From assembly GCA_021808185.1 (NCBI GenBank), contig JAKBCB010000189.1, forward strand, positions 1 to 6,979: a DNA stretch of 6,979 bases, written 5' to 3'. This document shows positions 1-5,735 of this stretch, piece after piece (the stretch's first letter is position 1; every line of letters begins with the position of its first letter). The notes beneath the pieces are model-generated. The model worked only from the letters and a program-made list of their open reading frames with translations, ran no database searches and was not told the origin of the DNA. A program made the translations under genes and the position numbers. The stretch is from Pseudomonadota bacterium (GTDB lineage: Bacteria > Pseudomonadota > Alphaproteobacteria > Acetobacterales > Acetobacteraceae).

Positions 1-111
1 AGCGTGGTCGGCTACTGGGTGGGATCGAGCGCCGGCAGCGAGCGCAAGACCGATCTGCTGTACCGCAGCAGCCCGGCGGCCGCGCCGACTGCGAACGGCG
101 GGACCGCATGA
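1..111 (+). CDS. C-terminal end of a holin-like phage lysis protein (partial)
   Basis: The first frame is open from the left edge and ends with TGA, giving 36 visible residues that begin SVVGYWVGSSAGSERKTDLL. A hydrophobic segment leading into a G-Y-W-x-G-S-S-A-G-S-x-R-K motif and a short polar tail is typical of the C-terminus of small three-helix phage and gene-transfer-agent holins, which make inner-membrane pores for endolysin release. The body of the protein, including all complete membrane helices, is outside the window, so the family call rests on this tail alone. Its stop overlaps the ATG of the next reading frame (ATGA), as expected in a compact lysis cassette. It could instead be another small phage membrane protein with the same tail. 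Confidence 0.5.
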   Translation, partial: SVVGYWVGSSAGSERKTDLLYRSSPAAAPTANGGTA

Positions 112-359
112 CCATCGCCGCGATTCTGGCGCTGGTGCTGCACACCGGTACCTGTATGAATGCCTAGTTCTATGGCCGGTAGGGAACCTCGCTGGACGTG
201 GTGGTGTGCCCGCTGCTTCCCGAGCGCGCCGCCGCCCCGGACGCCACGTCGCCGCCGGAGAAGATGGGCGAGCGGCAGATGATGGTGTGGGCCTGGCGGG
301 CGCGGGCGGCGCGACATATTGCATTACGCCGGCGTTCCTGCTTTGTTTCAGTGTTGTGA
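108..359 (+). pseudogene. Small phage-type ORF interrupted by two amber codons
   Basis: An ATG at 108 overlaps the stop of the holin-like gene and has GGCGGG a few bases upstream. The frame reads MTIAAILALVLHTGTCMNA, then TAG at 165-167, FYGR, a second TAG at 180-182, and then GTSLDVVVCPLLPERAAAPD and further protein-like sequence to TGA at 357-359. The sequence on both sides of the stops reads as one small protein: a hydrophobic N-terminus, Cys residues, then a Pro-rich and polar part. Each TAG could come from one substitution in a Gln (CAG) or Glu (GAG) codon. The last residues (after about 310) change to Arg-rich composition as GC falls, so the original C-terminus may also have been lost at the island junction. 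The simplest reading is a decayed gene next to the holin. Amber readthrough is possible but unsupported. Confidence 0.45.
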
Positions 360-367
360 TCATCACA
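355..367. promoter_or_regulatory. Short dyad TGTGA-N3-TCACA
   Basis: A perfect 5-bp inverted repeat, TGTGA TCA TCACA, lies where the GC-rich phage-like sequence gives way to the lower-GC block and ahead of the three-gene operon. It could be an operator half-site pair. The 3-base spacer does not fit the 6-base spacer of a CRP site. A 13-base dyad can arise by chance, so this is only a candidate. Confidence 0.2.
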
Positions 368-372
368 TCGGT

Positions 373-491
373 TGTTGTCTTTGAAGCTATCTGACCGATC
401 ACTGCGGAGGGGTTTGACGACCGCTGCCCGATCTGAACGGGGCTGCGGTGCGCTGGGTTGAAGGGTGTTGTCTTTGCCGTTAACGCTATCT
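373..491. repeat. Imperfect direct repeat pair upstream of the HTH operon
   Basis: The 11-mer TGTTGTCTTTG occurs at 373-383 and again at 466-476, 93 bases apart. Each copy is followed by GCTATCT (386-392 and 485-491), after 2 bases in the first copy and 8 in the second. Two matching blocks in the same order suggest a duplicated element rather than chance. Lying between the phage-like remnant and the HTH operon, it could be a tandem operator for the operon's own regulator, or a duplication left by an insertion. Apart from this repeat and the dyad at 355-367 I see nothing definite between 360 and 548, and no convincing -35/-10 pair. Confidence 0.4.
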
Positions 492-548
492 ACGTTGGTG
501 ACAGAGAAGCTGCTGAGGCCGTGGGAACCCGGTGGCAGGCGATTGGCG

Positions 549-1079
549 ATGCGTAGTTTCTATTTTTCGGAAAAGTGGCGTGAGGGATGGCTCCGCCTTC
601 CAGGGCCGGCGGGGCGGCAAATGCGCTGGTGGGACGATGCCCGTGATGTTCCGCCGACTGGCGACGAACGAGCGTCTGAGGGGGGTGTTGTGTCGCTCGA
701 TCCAACGGTTGACCCATCGGTTCGCGGACAGCTCAATGGGTTGATCGAGACCTTTGTCATCGGTACTCCAAGAGAAAAGTTGATCCGCAAGGCGGGGTTC
801 GGGATGGAACCTCCCTTTCAGCGAATGCGAGATGGCTACTCGCCCGTGGTCGAAATGCGGACTCAAGCGACGCGTACCTTCGGTTTTTTCGTGCGAGCAG
901 GGGTTTTCGTAGCGCTTCGGCTTGATTTGGCGGACAGCACGCACGGTGATCCTACGCTCTATGGACGGTACGGGGGCGATGTCATGAAACTGCTGAGCCG
1001 GATGGATTCGTCGGATAAGGATGAAACCTCCGATGTTGAAACCTTGATCGGGGACTGTCGGCAAGATGACCGGAAGTGA
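549..1079 (+). CDS. Unknown protein, first gene of a toxin-antitoxin-like operon
   Basis: This is a 176-residue soluble protein I do not firmly recognise. From the ATG it starts MRSFYFSEKWREGWLRLPGP, is Trp- and Arg-rich at the N-terminus (WREGW, RWWDD), and has a helical stretch at about 59-82. A strand-like region follows at 99-128 (PVVEMRT, then TRTFGFFVRAGVFVALRLDL), and the tail after 150 is acidic. The alternation of ELRT-like and hydrophobic strands faintly recalls RelE/HigB mRNA-interferase toxins, and a helix-turn-helix gene overlaps its 3' end by 14 bases, the toxin-first order of higBA pairs. The toxin role is inference. I prefer ATG 549, with a weak GGCAGG about 10 bases upstream. 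GTG 498 or GTG 465 would add residues unlike a normal N-terminus and would cover the direct repeat. Codon use is less GC-biased than in rmuC. Confidence 0.6.
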   Translation: MRSFYFSEKWREGWLRLPGPAGRQMRWWDDARDVPPTGDERASEGGVVSLDPTVDPSVRGQLNGLIETFVIGTPREKLIRKAGFGMEPPFQRMRDGYSPVVEMRTQATRTFGFFVRAGVFVALRLDLADSTHGDPTLYGRYGGDVMKLLSRMDSSDKDETSDVETLIGDCRQDDRK

Positions 1080-1500
1080 GCTTTCTCCTGCCGAGGCCGC
1101 CGAGATTTTTGGCGGAGAGGTCGGCACGATCGACCCAAATCCGGATGAACTGGCGGTGGATCTGGTTCTGCGCGAGATTCGCGATCTCATAATGTGTGCC
1201 GCCCAGGAAGGTGGTGTCGGCGTGAATCAGCTTGCCAAACGTCTTGATATTGCTCCGTCGTCTGTTAGTCGGTTCCTTGGCGGAGAAGGCGATATGCGCG
1301 TGTCGACCGCCGTGCTCTATGCGCGCGCGTTGGGGCGAGTGTGGGATTTCTCCTTGCGGCATAACGAAGATGCAGTGACTAAAGGCAATCATATCGGTTG
1401 TCCCGTTGTCATGATTTCTGCTGCTCCTGGTGCTGCGACATCGGGTTCGATCATGCAGTTTTCTACGGTCGAGCCGCAGGTGAAAATGCGAGTGATATGA
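1066..1500 (+). CDS. Helix-turn-helix (Cro/CI-type) regulator, possible antitoxin
   Basis: This 144-residue protein carries one recognisable HTH domain at about residues 52-90. It contains QLAKRLDIAPSSVSRFLGG, with the positioning helix near 55-61 and the recognition helix near 65-72, followed by a helix (STAVLYARALG) usual in XRE/Cro-CI domains. The N-terminal 45 residues are acidic and helical. The C-terminal 50 residues show no known domain. The predicted role is DNA binding, probably autoregulation of this operon. It overlaps the preceding gene by 14 bases, and its TGA overlaps the ATG of the following gene, so the three genes are probably translationally coupled. In toxin-antitoxin operons of the HigBA type, an HTH protein of this sort is the antitoxin. 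That role here is inferred from gene order only; a prophage-type repressor is an alternative. Confidence 0.75.
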   Translation: MTGSELSPAEAAEIFGGEVGTIDPNPDELAVDLVLREIRDLIMCAAQEGGVGVNQLAKRLDIAPSSVSRFLGGEGDMRVSTAVLYARALGRVWDFSLRHNEDAVTKGNHIGCPVVMISAAPGAATSGSIMQFSTVEPQVKMRVI

Positions 1501-1976
1501 TGACCGACGAAATCCCTCCTGTAACTGCTGTTGCGTTGTTTTTTGACGATATTCGAATTGAACAATCGGGGAAATCGATATTAATAGGGCAATACTCGGG
1601 AGATTTGCTTATATCTCCAATGTTGCCGCCAGTAGATAGATTATATGTTCTCCTGATTGCAAAATGGTCGCGGAATTACTTTCCGAAACATATTGCGATC
1701 AGGATCGATGTTCCAGGCGTTCCGTCCAGTGTGCAACAAATTCCGCAGCCATCCACGCTAGGCGCCATAGACAAGCCGTCATCGCCGTTCTCTGCCTGCA
1801 CGATGCAAATATCCGTGCAGCTTAGGTTCCCACCGCTAAGGGTCGGCGACCTGATCGATGTTTGGCTCCAGGTTGATGGCCAAGATTTTCCGGCCGGCAG
1901 GTTGCGAGTTGCTGAGGCGCCACCAACGCCGAGCGTCGGTGCGGAAACGCCCCCCCGGCTGGCAGCCACATTTTGA
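1497..1976 (+). CDS. DUF6941-like protein of unknown function
   Basis: The chosen ATG at 1497 overlaps the previous stop (ATGATGA context), giving 159 residues. An in-frame start at 1398 would add 33 residues inside the HTH gene and is less likely. The N-terminal half, with VTAVALFFDDIRIEQSGKSI followed by LIGQYSGDLLIS, matches the style of the short DUF6941 proteins as I remember them: a hydrophobic strand, D-D-x-R, then G-K-x-x-L-I-G-x-Y. The rest looks beta-rich (residues 47-71 and 100-138), with a Pro/Ala-rich tail. There is no signal peptide or membrane segment, so it is likely cytoplasmic. The function of the family is not known to me. It is the most AT-rich gene in the window (row 1561-1620 is about 38% GC by count), pointing to recent transfer. 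Its place as third gene of the HTH operon is the main clue to its role. Confidence 0.65.
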   Translation: MMTDEIPPVTAVALFFDDIRIEQSGKSILIGQYSGDLLISPMLPPVDRLYVLLIAKWSRNYFPKHIAIRIDVPGVPSSVQQIPQPSTLGAIDKPSSPFSACTMQISVQLRFPPLRVGDLIDVWLQVDGQDFPAGRLRVAEAPPTPSVGAETPPRLAATF

Positions 1977-2034
1977 CCAACAACAAGCGATCTGTCCCAC
2001 TGCCTCCCTAAGTTCGCCGTTGGTTGATCGTGCC

Positions 2035-2055
2035 GGTCTCAGGCATCTCCTGACC
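2035..2055 (+). promoter_or_regulatory. Small hairpin just upstream of the membrane-protein gene
   Basis: TCAGG (2039-2043) and CCTGA (2049-2053) can pair around a 5-base loop, and GG/CC outside them extends the stem past a 2-base bulge. It ends 10 bases before the ATG at 2066. It could be a leader structure, or a weak end signal for the operon ending at 1976. There is no T-run. The rest of 1977-2065 shows nothing clear. Confidence 0.2.
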
Positions 2056-2065
2056 ACCCACAAAT

Positions 2066-2272
2066 ATGAGACCCATGCCCGACGACCAGCCCAAGCGACA
2101 ATCCAGCCTGCTGCCCGGCATCGCCTTCGTGCTGCTGGTGGTGGCGCTGGTGGCCGGGGTGTGGGTGTTTCCGCGCGTGTACGAGTACATGTCGCAACAG
2201 GATTGTATCGCCAGCGGGCGCACCAACTGCGTGCGCTACGCGCCGGCGGGGGGCGCGCCGGGGCAGAACTAG
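2066..2272 (+). CDS. Small single-pass membrane protein
   Basis: This 68-residue protein has a polar N-terminus with Lys and Arg, one hydrophobic segment at about 16-35 (LLPGIAFVLLVVALVAGVWV), and a C-terminal part with Y-M-S-Q-Q-D-C-I-A-S-G-R-T-N-C. The positive charges before the helix predict N-in topology, with the Cys47 and Cys55 pair on the periplasmic side, where a disulfide is possible. Short proteins with a helix followed by a Q-D-C-I-A-S-G-R-x-N-C motif are, to my recollection, common hypothetical proteins of Acetobacteraceae; their function is unknown. An alternative ATG at 2075 removes three residues, and neither start has a clear Shine-Dalgarno. Its TAG stop lies in the CTAG shared with the convergent gene on the other strand. 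Composition is GC-rich, matching the host rather than the block on its left. Confidence 0.75.
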   Translation: MRPMPDDQPKRQSSLLPGIAFVLLVVALVAGVWVFPRVYEYMSQQDCIASGRTNCVRYAPAGGAPGQN

Positions 2273-2844
2273 CCGGGCGGGCGCGCCCAGTACTCCCCCG
2301 CCATCGCCAGATCGAACGCCACCACCCGCGCGCCCGCCACCGGCAGCACGGCGGCGCCGTCGGTCCAGCGCCAGTCCGGTTCCGCCGGCAGCCAGCCCTC
2401 GGCCAGCGCCGGGCTGTCCAGCGCCACCGCCCGCCCGTCCAGCGCGAGCCGCGCGATGGCGACACCCAGGGCGCGGGTGTCGGTTTCGTGCGGGCGCATA
2501 TGCGCGGGCACCCAGACGCGGGAGAGCAGGCGCACCGCCTGTGTCCCGGCCGGCAGCGCCACCTGCCAGCGTTCGCCGCTGATCTCCGCCGGCAGCGCCC
2601 GCGTGCCGGCGAGCACGCGCAGGCGCGGATCGCGCGTGCGCCGATGCCCAAGTGCTGCCGCGCGGCGCAGGAACAGGCGCTTTGCCGCCGCCAGCGCCGG
2701 CCCCTCCAGCACCAGCGGCGCGCAACCCTTCTCGGCCCAGACCGCGCGCGCGAACGCCGTGTGCGGCGATACCGGGGCGGCCTGCGCCTCCGGTGCTTCG
2801 GTGCCATCCGCGAGGCGCGAGGCGGCTTCCCATAAGATGCTCAT
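2269..2844 (-). CDS. Orphan C-terminal region of a Hint-domain-type protein
   Basis: This 191-residue protein starts MSILWEAASRLADGTE. Residues about 39-186 resemble the region that follows the Hint (intein-like) domain in many Acetobacteraceae proteins: CAPLVLEGP, then RAAALGH, RLLSRVWVPAHMRP with TDTRALGVAIARL, and finally EPDWRWTDG near 155-163 and AFDLAMAGEYW near 177-186. The Hint domain itself, with its Cys and His self-processing residues, is absent. An in-frame TAG lies only five codons before the ATG (2857-2859), and no Shine-Dalgarno is visible, so this may be a 5'-truncated remnant rather than a free-standing protein. It lies 61 bases downstream of the EAL gene on the same strand, with a GC-rich hairpin between them. 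The homology call is from memory of the family. Confidence 0.55.
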   Translation of the reverse strand: MSILWEAASRLADGTEAPEAQAAPVSPHTAFARAVWAEKGCAPLVLEGPALAAAKRLFLRRAAALGHRRTRDPRLRVLAGTRALPAEISGERWQVALPAGTQAVRLLSRVWVPAHMRPHETDTRALGVAIARLALDGRAVALDSPALAEGWLPAEPDWRWTDGAAVLPVAGARVVAFDLAMAGEYWARPPG

Positions 2845-2889
2845 GGGGTGCAGCAGCTAGCGCGGCCGGATCAACGATCCCTGAACGCC

Positions 2890-2905
2890 CCCCGCGCGGG
2901 CGGGG
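2890..2905 (-). terminator. GC-rich hairpin after the EAL gene
   Basis: CCCCGC (2890-2895) and GCGGGG (2900-2905) form a 6-bp perfect stem around a 4-base loop, starting immediately after the EAL stop codon at 2906-2908. The position suits a transcription stop, but there is no T-run on the minus strand, so it would be a non-canonical or stabilising 3' structure. Confidence 0.3.
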
Positions 2906-3778
2906 CTATGCCGCGCGGCGGCGCCGGTCCGTCGCCATCGGCACCGGGGCGCCGAACAGCCAGCCCTGGCCGTGGCCGACGCCCAACTCGCGCATCAGCC
3001 GCGCCTGCGGCACCGTCTCGATCAGCTTGGCCACGGTGCGGGCACCGGTGGCATCGGCCAGCCGCACCAGGGCGCGCAGCAGGCGCCGCCCGCGCTCGCT
3101 GGCCACGGCCTCGCCCACCACGGCGCCGGACAGCTTCACCTCGTCGAAGCGCGTCTGGCGGATGCAGGCGAGGCTGACCTCGTCGGGGCCGAAATCGTCC
3201 AGCACCACGCGCACGCCCACGGCCCGCAGCGCCGGGACCATGGCGATCATGGCGGGCAGGTCGGTCGCATCGCGCGGGCCGGCGATTTCCAGCGCCACCG
3301 TCGCCCCCTCGCCGCCGAGGCGGACCAGGGCGCGGGCGAAAAACACCGGGTCGCCCAGCGAGCGCGCGCCGATGTTCACCGACATGGGGGTGTCCGCCGC
3401 GCGCGGCCAACTGGCCAGCGCCACATCCAGCACCGCCTCGTCCAGCGCCATGCCGAGGCCCCAGCCCTGCACCGCATCGACGAATGGCCGCGCCGGCTGG
3501 CTCGCCCCGCCGGGCAGCGGGCGCAGGCGCAGCAGCGCCTCGTGGCTGACCGGGCGGCTGTCGGCCAGCCGCACAACCGGTTGAAAAGCGACGGTGAAGT
3601 TGCGCTCGGCGATCAGCCGCGCGGCTTCCGGCCGCAGCAGGCCGGCGCGCCGCTCCGGCAGCACATCGACGGGCGTGGACACATGGCGGCCCATCGTGCG
3701 GTGCGACGGCTCCGGGCGCGAGATCCGGGCCTCGCCATCGCGGCGCAGCAGGGTGTAGGGGGCGGCCAGCGCGGTCAT
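2906..3778 (-). CDS. EAL-domain protein, probably degenerate c-di-GMP phosphodiesterase
   Basis: The protein has 290 residues from the ATG at 3778, which has GGAG six bases upstream; a TTG at 3790 is less likely. After about 60 residues without a known domain comes a single EAL domain (61-280). Visible landmarks are FTVAFQPVV, the EAL signature as HEALLRL (Glu80), SVN (Asn135), LEI (Glu164), DDFG (Asp194, Asp195), the Lys of the KxD region (Lys215), and QGWLFGAP (Gln271). In active EAL enzymes such as RocR, a Glu 36 residues after that Lys and 20 before the Gln is the general base (AEGVE). Here that position is Lys251 (sequence AKLIET). Loop 6, normally DDFGTG, is DDFGPD. It therefore probably binds c-di-GMP or a partner, or signals without hydrolysis. 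There is no GGDEF domain, membrane helix or signal peptide. Confidence 0.9.
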   Translation of the reverse strand: MTALAAPYTLLRRDGEARISRPEPSHRTMGRHVSTPVDVLPERRAGLLRPEAARLIAERNFTVAFQPVVRLADSRPVSHEALLRLRPLPGGASQPARPFVDAVQGWGLGMALDEAVLDVALASWPRAADTPMSVNIGARSLGDPVFFARALVRLGGEGATVALEIAGPRDATDLPAMIAMVPALRAVGVRVVLDDFGPDEVSLACIRQTRFDEVKLSGAVVGEAVASERGRRLLRALVRLADATGARTVAKLIETVPQARLMRELGVGHGQGWLFGAPVPMATDRRRRAA

Positions 3779-4022
3779 TCGCGGCTCCAATCACCCGGCC
3801 CGGATGGGGTTTCGGGGGCCAGTGCATGTCATTGCATCATGGTTGCGTTCAGGGCACAAGATGCCTGTTGGGTAGTTACGCCATTTTTTCAGGGTGTTGC
3901 GGCCAAGCCTCAATGCGTGGTGTGAGCGACCTGCCGGAAGTCGTGTGAGCGGGCTGGATCGGGCCGGCCGCTCCCGCGTGGAAGCGCGGTTGCCGAAACG
4001 ATTATGCCGGCGCATCCTCGGT

Positions 4023-4034
4023 GGCGTTAACGCC
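4023..4034. promoter_or_regulatory. Perfect 12-bp palindrome upstream of rmuC
   Basis: GGCGTTAACGCC is a perfect palindrome 57 bases before the rmuC ATG. Together with the dyad at 4047-4064 it could be an operator for rmuC. It does not match a regulator site that I recognise. Confidence 0.25.
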
Positions 4035-4046
4035 TGCGCGCGCACC

Positions 4047-4064
4047 CCGTGGCACATACCACGG
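4047..4064 (+). promoter_or_regulatory. Dyad CCGTGG-N6-CCACGG in the rmuC leader
   Basis: Two 6-base arms (4047-4052 and 4059-4064) separated by CACATA form a perfect inverted repeat 27 bases before the rmuC start and just ahead of its ribosome binding site (GGAGGAGGG at 4079-4087). It may act as a protein-binding site or as an RNA hairpin in the leader. Confidence 0.25.
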
Positions 4065-4091
4065 CAGGCAGGACGGCCCGGAGGAGGGCAC

Positions 4092-5735
4092 ATGGAGCCG
4101 ATGTATCTGGCCACGATGGCCGTGGCGCTGATCGTGATCGCGGTCGTCTTCCTGCTGCTCGGCCGCCGCGTCGGTGGTGGCAACGCCGAGGAACTGACGG
4201 CGCTGCGCGCGGTGGCGACGGACATGACGCAGCGCCTCGCCATCGCCGAGCACAAGGCGGCGCAACTGGACGCCGCCGAGGCCGCCACGCGCGAGGCGGT
4301 GCGCGCCCGCGACGGGGCGCGCGAAGCACAGGTGCGCGCGGACATCGAGCTTGCCGGCCGCGTCGCGGCGCTGGCCGAGCGCGAGGCCGCGCTGGCCGAG
4401 GCGCGCGCGTTGGAGGCGGAGTTGCGCGCCCGCGCGGACAGGCTCGCCGCCGAGAAATCCGAGCGCGAACGCCTGCACGCGCACGAGGCGGCGCTGGTCG
4501 CCGAACGCACCGTGGCGCTCGGCCGCGCCAACGAGGCGCTGCAAGCCGCGCTCGACGAGGCGGCCGCGCAGCGCGCCGAGATCGGGCGCCTGCGCACGGA
4601 CCTTGCCACGCTGGGCGAAACCCTGACGCAGGAACGCCAGCAGGCGGAGAAACAGCTTGCCCTGCTGCACGCCGCGCGCGAGGCGATGACGCAGCAGTTC
4701 AAGGTGGTGGCGGACGAGATCATGCAGCGCCACGGCGAAACCTTCGCCAAGAAGAACATCGAGCAACTGGACGGCACGCTGAACCCGCTGCGGCAGAAAA
4801 TCCTCGAATTCCAGGAAAGCCTGCGCGCGGCCCACACCGACAGCGAGAAGGAACGCGCCCGCCTCGCCGAGCAGATCAAGGCCCTGAGCGAGACCAGTGC
4901 CCGCATGAGCAGCGAGACGCACAATCTGACGCAGGCGCTGAAAGGCAAGTCGCAGACACAAGGCGCCTGGGGCGAGATGATCCTGGCCAGCATCCTGGAG
5001 AAATCCGGCCTGCGCGAAGGCCAGGAATACGAGACGCAGACCAGCTACACCAACGACGAGGGCGAGCGGCTGCGCCCGGACGTGATCGTGCGCCTGCCCA
5101 ACGAGCAGCGCATCGTGATCGACGCGAAAGTCTCGCTGACCGCCTTCGCCGCCGCCGTCGCCGCCGAGACGGAGGAGGAGCGCATGGGCCTGCTGCGCGG
5201 CCACGCCGCCTCGATGCGCCAGCATGTGCGCACGCTCGCGGCCAAGGACTATCACCGCGTGGCGGATGGCGCGCTGGACTACGTGGTGATGTTCGTGCCC
5301 ATCGAAGGGGCGCTGGCGGCGGCGCTGACCGCGGACCCGGACCTGACCGGCTTCGCCGTCGAGAACAACGTCTATATCGCCACGCCCACGACGCTGATGA
5401 TCGCGCTGCGCACCGCCGCGAACGTGTGGCATGTCGAGCGGCGCAACCGCAACGCCGAGGAAATCGCCAGCCGCGCGGGCAAGATCTACGACAAGGTGGC
5501 GGGCTTCGTCGAAAGCATGGAGGCGCTGGGCAAGGCGCTGGGCGGCGCGCACCGGCACTACGACCGCGCGATGAACCAGCTTTCGCGCGGCAACGGCAAC
5601 GTGCTGCGGCAGGTGGAACAGTTGAAGACGCTGGGCGGGAAAGCCGGCAAATCCCTGCCCGGCCACCTGCTCGACGACAACGAGGCCGAGGCGCCGGCGC
5701 TGCCGCCGGAGACGTTCGAGGACGCGGCGGAGTAG
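4092..5735 (+). CDS. rmuC: RmuC family DNA recombination protein
   Basis: This 547-residue protein starts at ATG 4092, 4 bases after a strong GGAGGAGGG. Residues 4-24 form one N-terminal membrane helix (MYLATMAVALIVIAVVFLLL). A long Ala/Glu/Arg coiled coil covers about 34-280. The RmuC domain follows at about 290-515, beginning QGAWGEMILASILEKSGLRE. Within it RPDVIV (Asp330) and IDAKVSL (Asp344, Lys346) form the PD-(D/E)XK nuclease-like core, followed by DYVVMFVPIEGA, the conserved NNVYIATPTTLM (425-436) and ANVWHVERRNRNAEEIA. E. coli RmuC is reported to limit inversion between short inverted repeats, and the family is believed to act as a membrane-anchored DNA-processing nuclease. All core motifs are present and the length is normal, so the gene looks intact. 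It ends 30 bases from the convergent glycosidase gene. An upstream in-frame extension to 3894 has no good start. Confidence 0.95.
   Translation: MEPMYLATMAVALIVIAVVFLLLGRRVGGGNAEELTALRAVATDMTQRLAIAEHKAAQLDAAEAATREAVRARDGAREAQVRADIELAGRVAALAEREAALAEARALEAELRARADRLAAEKSERERLHAHEAALVAERTVALGRANEALQAALDEAAAQRAEIGRLRTDLATLGETLTQERQQAEKQLALLHAAREAMTQQFKVVADEIMQRHGETFAKKNIEQLDGTLNPLRQKILEFQESLRAAHTDSEKERARLAEQIKALSETSARMSSETHNLTQALKGKSQTQGAWGEMILASILEKSGLREGQEYETQTSYTNDEGERLRPDVIVRLPNEQRIVIDAKVSLTAFAAAVAAETEEERMGLLRGHAASMRQHVRTLAAKDYHRVADGALDYVVMFVPIEGALAAALTADPDLTGFAVENNVYIATPTTLMIALRTAANVWHVERRNRNAEEIASRAGKIYDKVAGFVESMEALGKALGGAHRHYDRAMNQLSRGNGNVLRQVEQLKTLGGKAGKSLPGHLLDDNEAEAPALPPETFEDAAE

Larger units (their letters stand above)
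3779..4091. other. Divergent intergenic region between the EAL gene and rmuC
   Basis: This stretch of about 310 bases separates two divergent genes and must hold the promoter of at least one of them. It is less GC-rich at 3820-3920 than the genes beside it, including a run of six T at 3884-3889. I see no -35/-10 pair I would defend, no RNA gene, and no convincing short gene. The direct repeat GTGTGAGCG appears twice within about 35 bases near 3920-3955. Two dyads near the rmuC start are listed separately. Confidence 0.5.

Noticed and set aside
355..367. CRP/FNR-type site
   Set aside because: TGTGA and TCACA are present but the spacer is 3 bases rather than 6. It is kept only as an unassigned dyad.
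206..394. 62-codon plus-strand frame ending in a hydrophobic stretch
   Set aside because: It overlaps the amber-interrupted frame out of phase, has an Arg/Ala-rich N-terminal half and no ribosome binding site. The hydrophobic end comes from the local AT-richer sequence.
486..1190. Minus-strand open frame (234 codons) opposite the first operon gene
   Set aside because: The plus-strand frame overlaps neatly with the HTH gene and has balanced amino-acid composition. The antisense frame is rich in Arg, Ser and Pro and would break the co-directional operon.
1976..2024. Inverted pair ACCAAC...GTTGGT after the DUF6941-like gene as a terminator
   Set aside because: The arms are only 6 bases with a 37-base loop and no T-run, so it is not a credible terminator.
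1858..2835. Plus-strand open frame over the membrane-protein and Hint-like genes
   Set aside because: It crosses the convergent gene pair in another frame, has no ribosome binding site, and gives an Arg/Ala-rich translation without recognisable motifs.
4002..5666. Long open frame on the minus strand opposite rmuC (about 554 codons)
   Set aside because: It lies almost fully antisense to rmuC, whose frame has every family motif. The antisense product has low-complexity Gly/Arg/His/Ala composition, as expected from high-GC codon bias.
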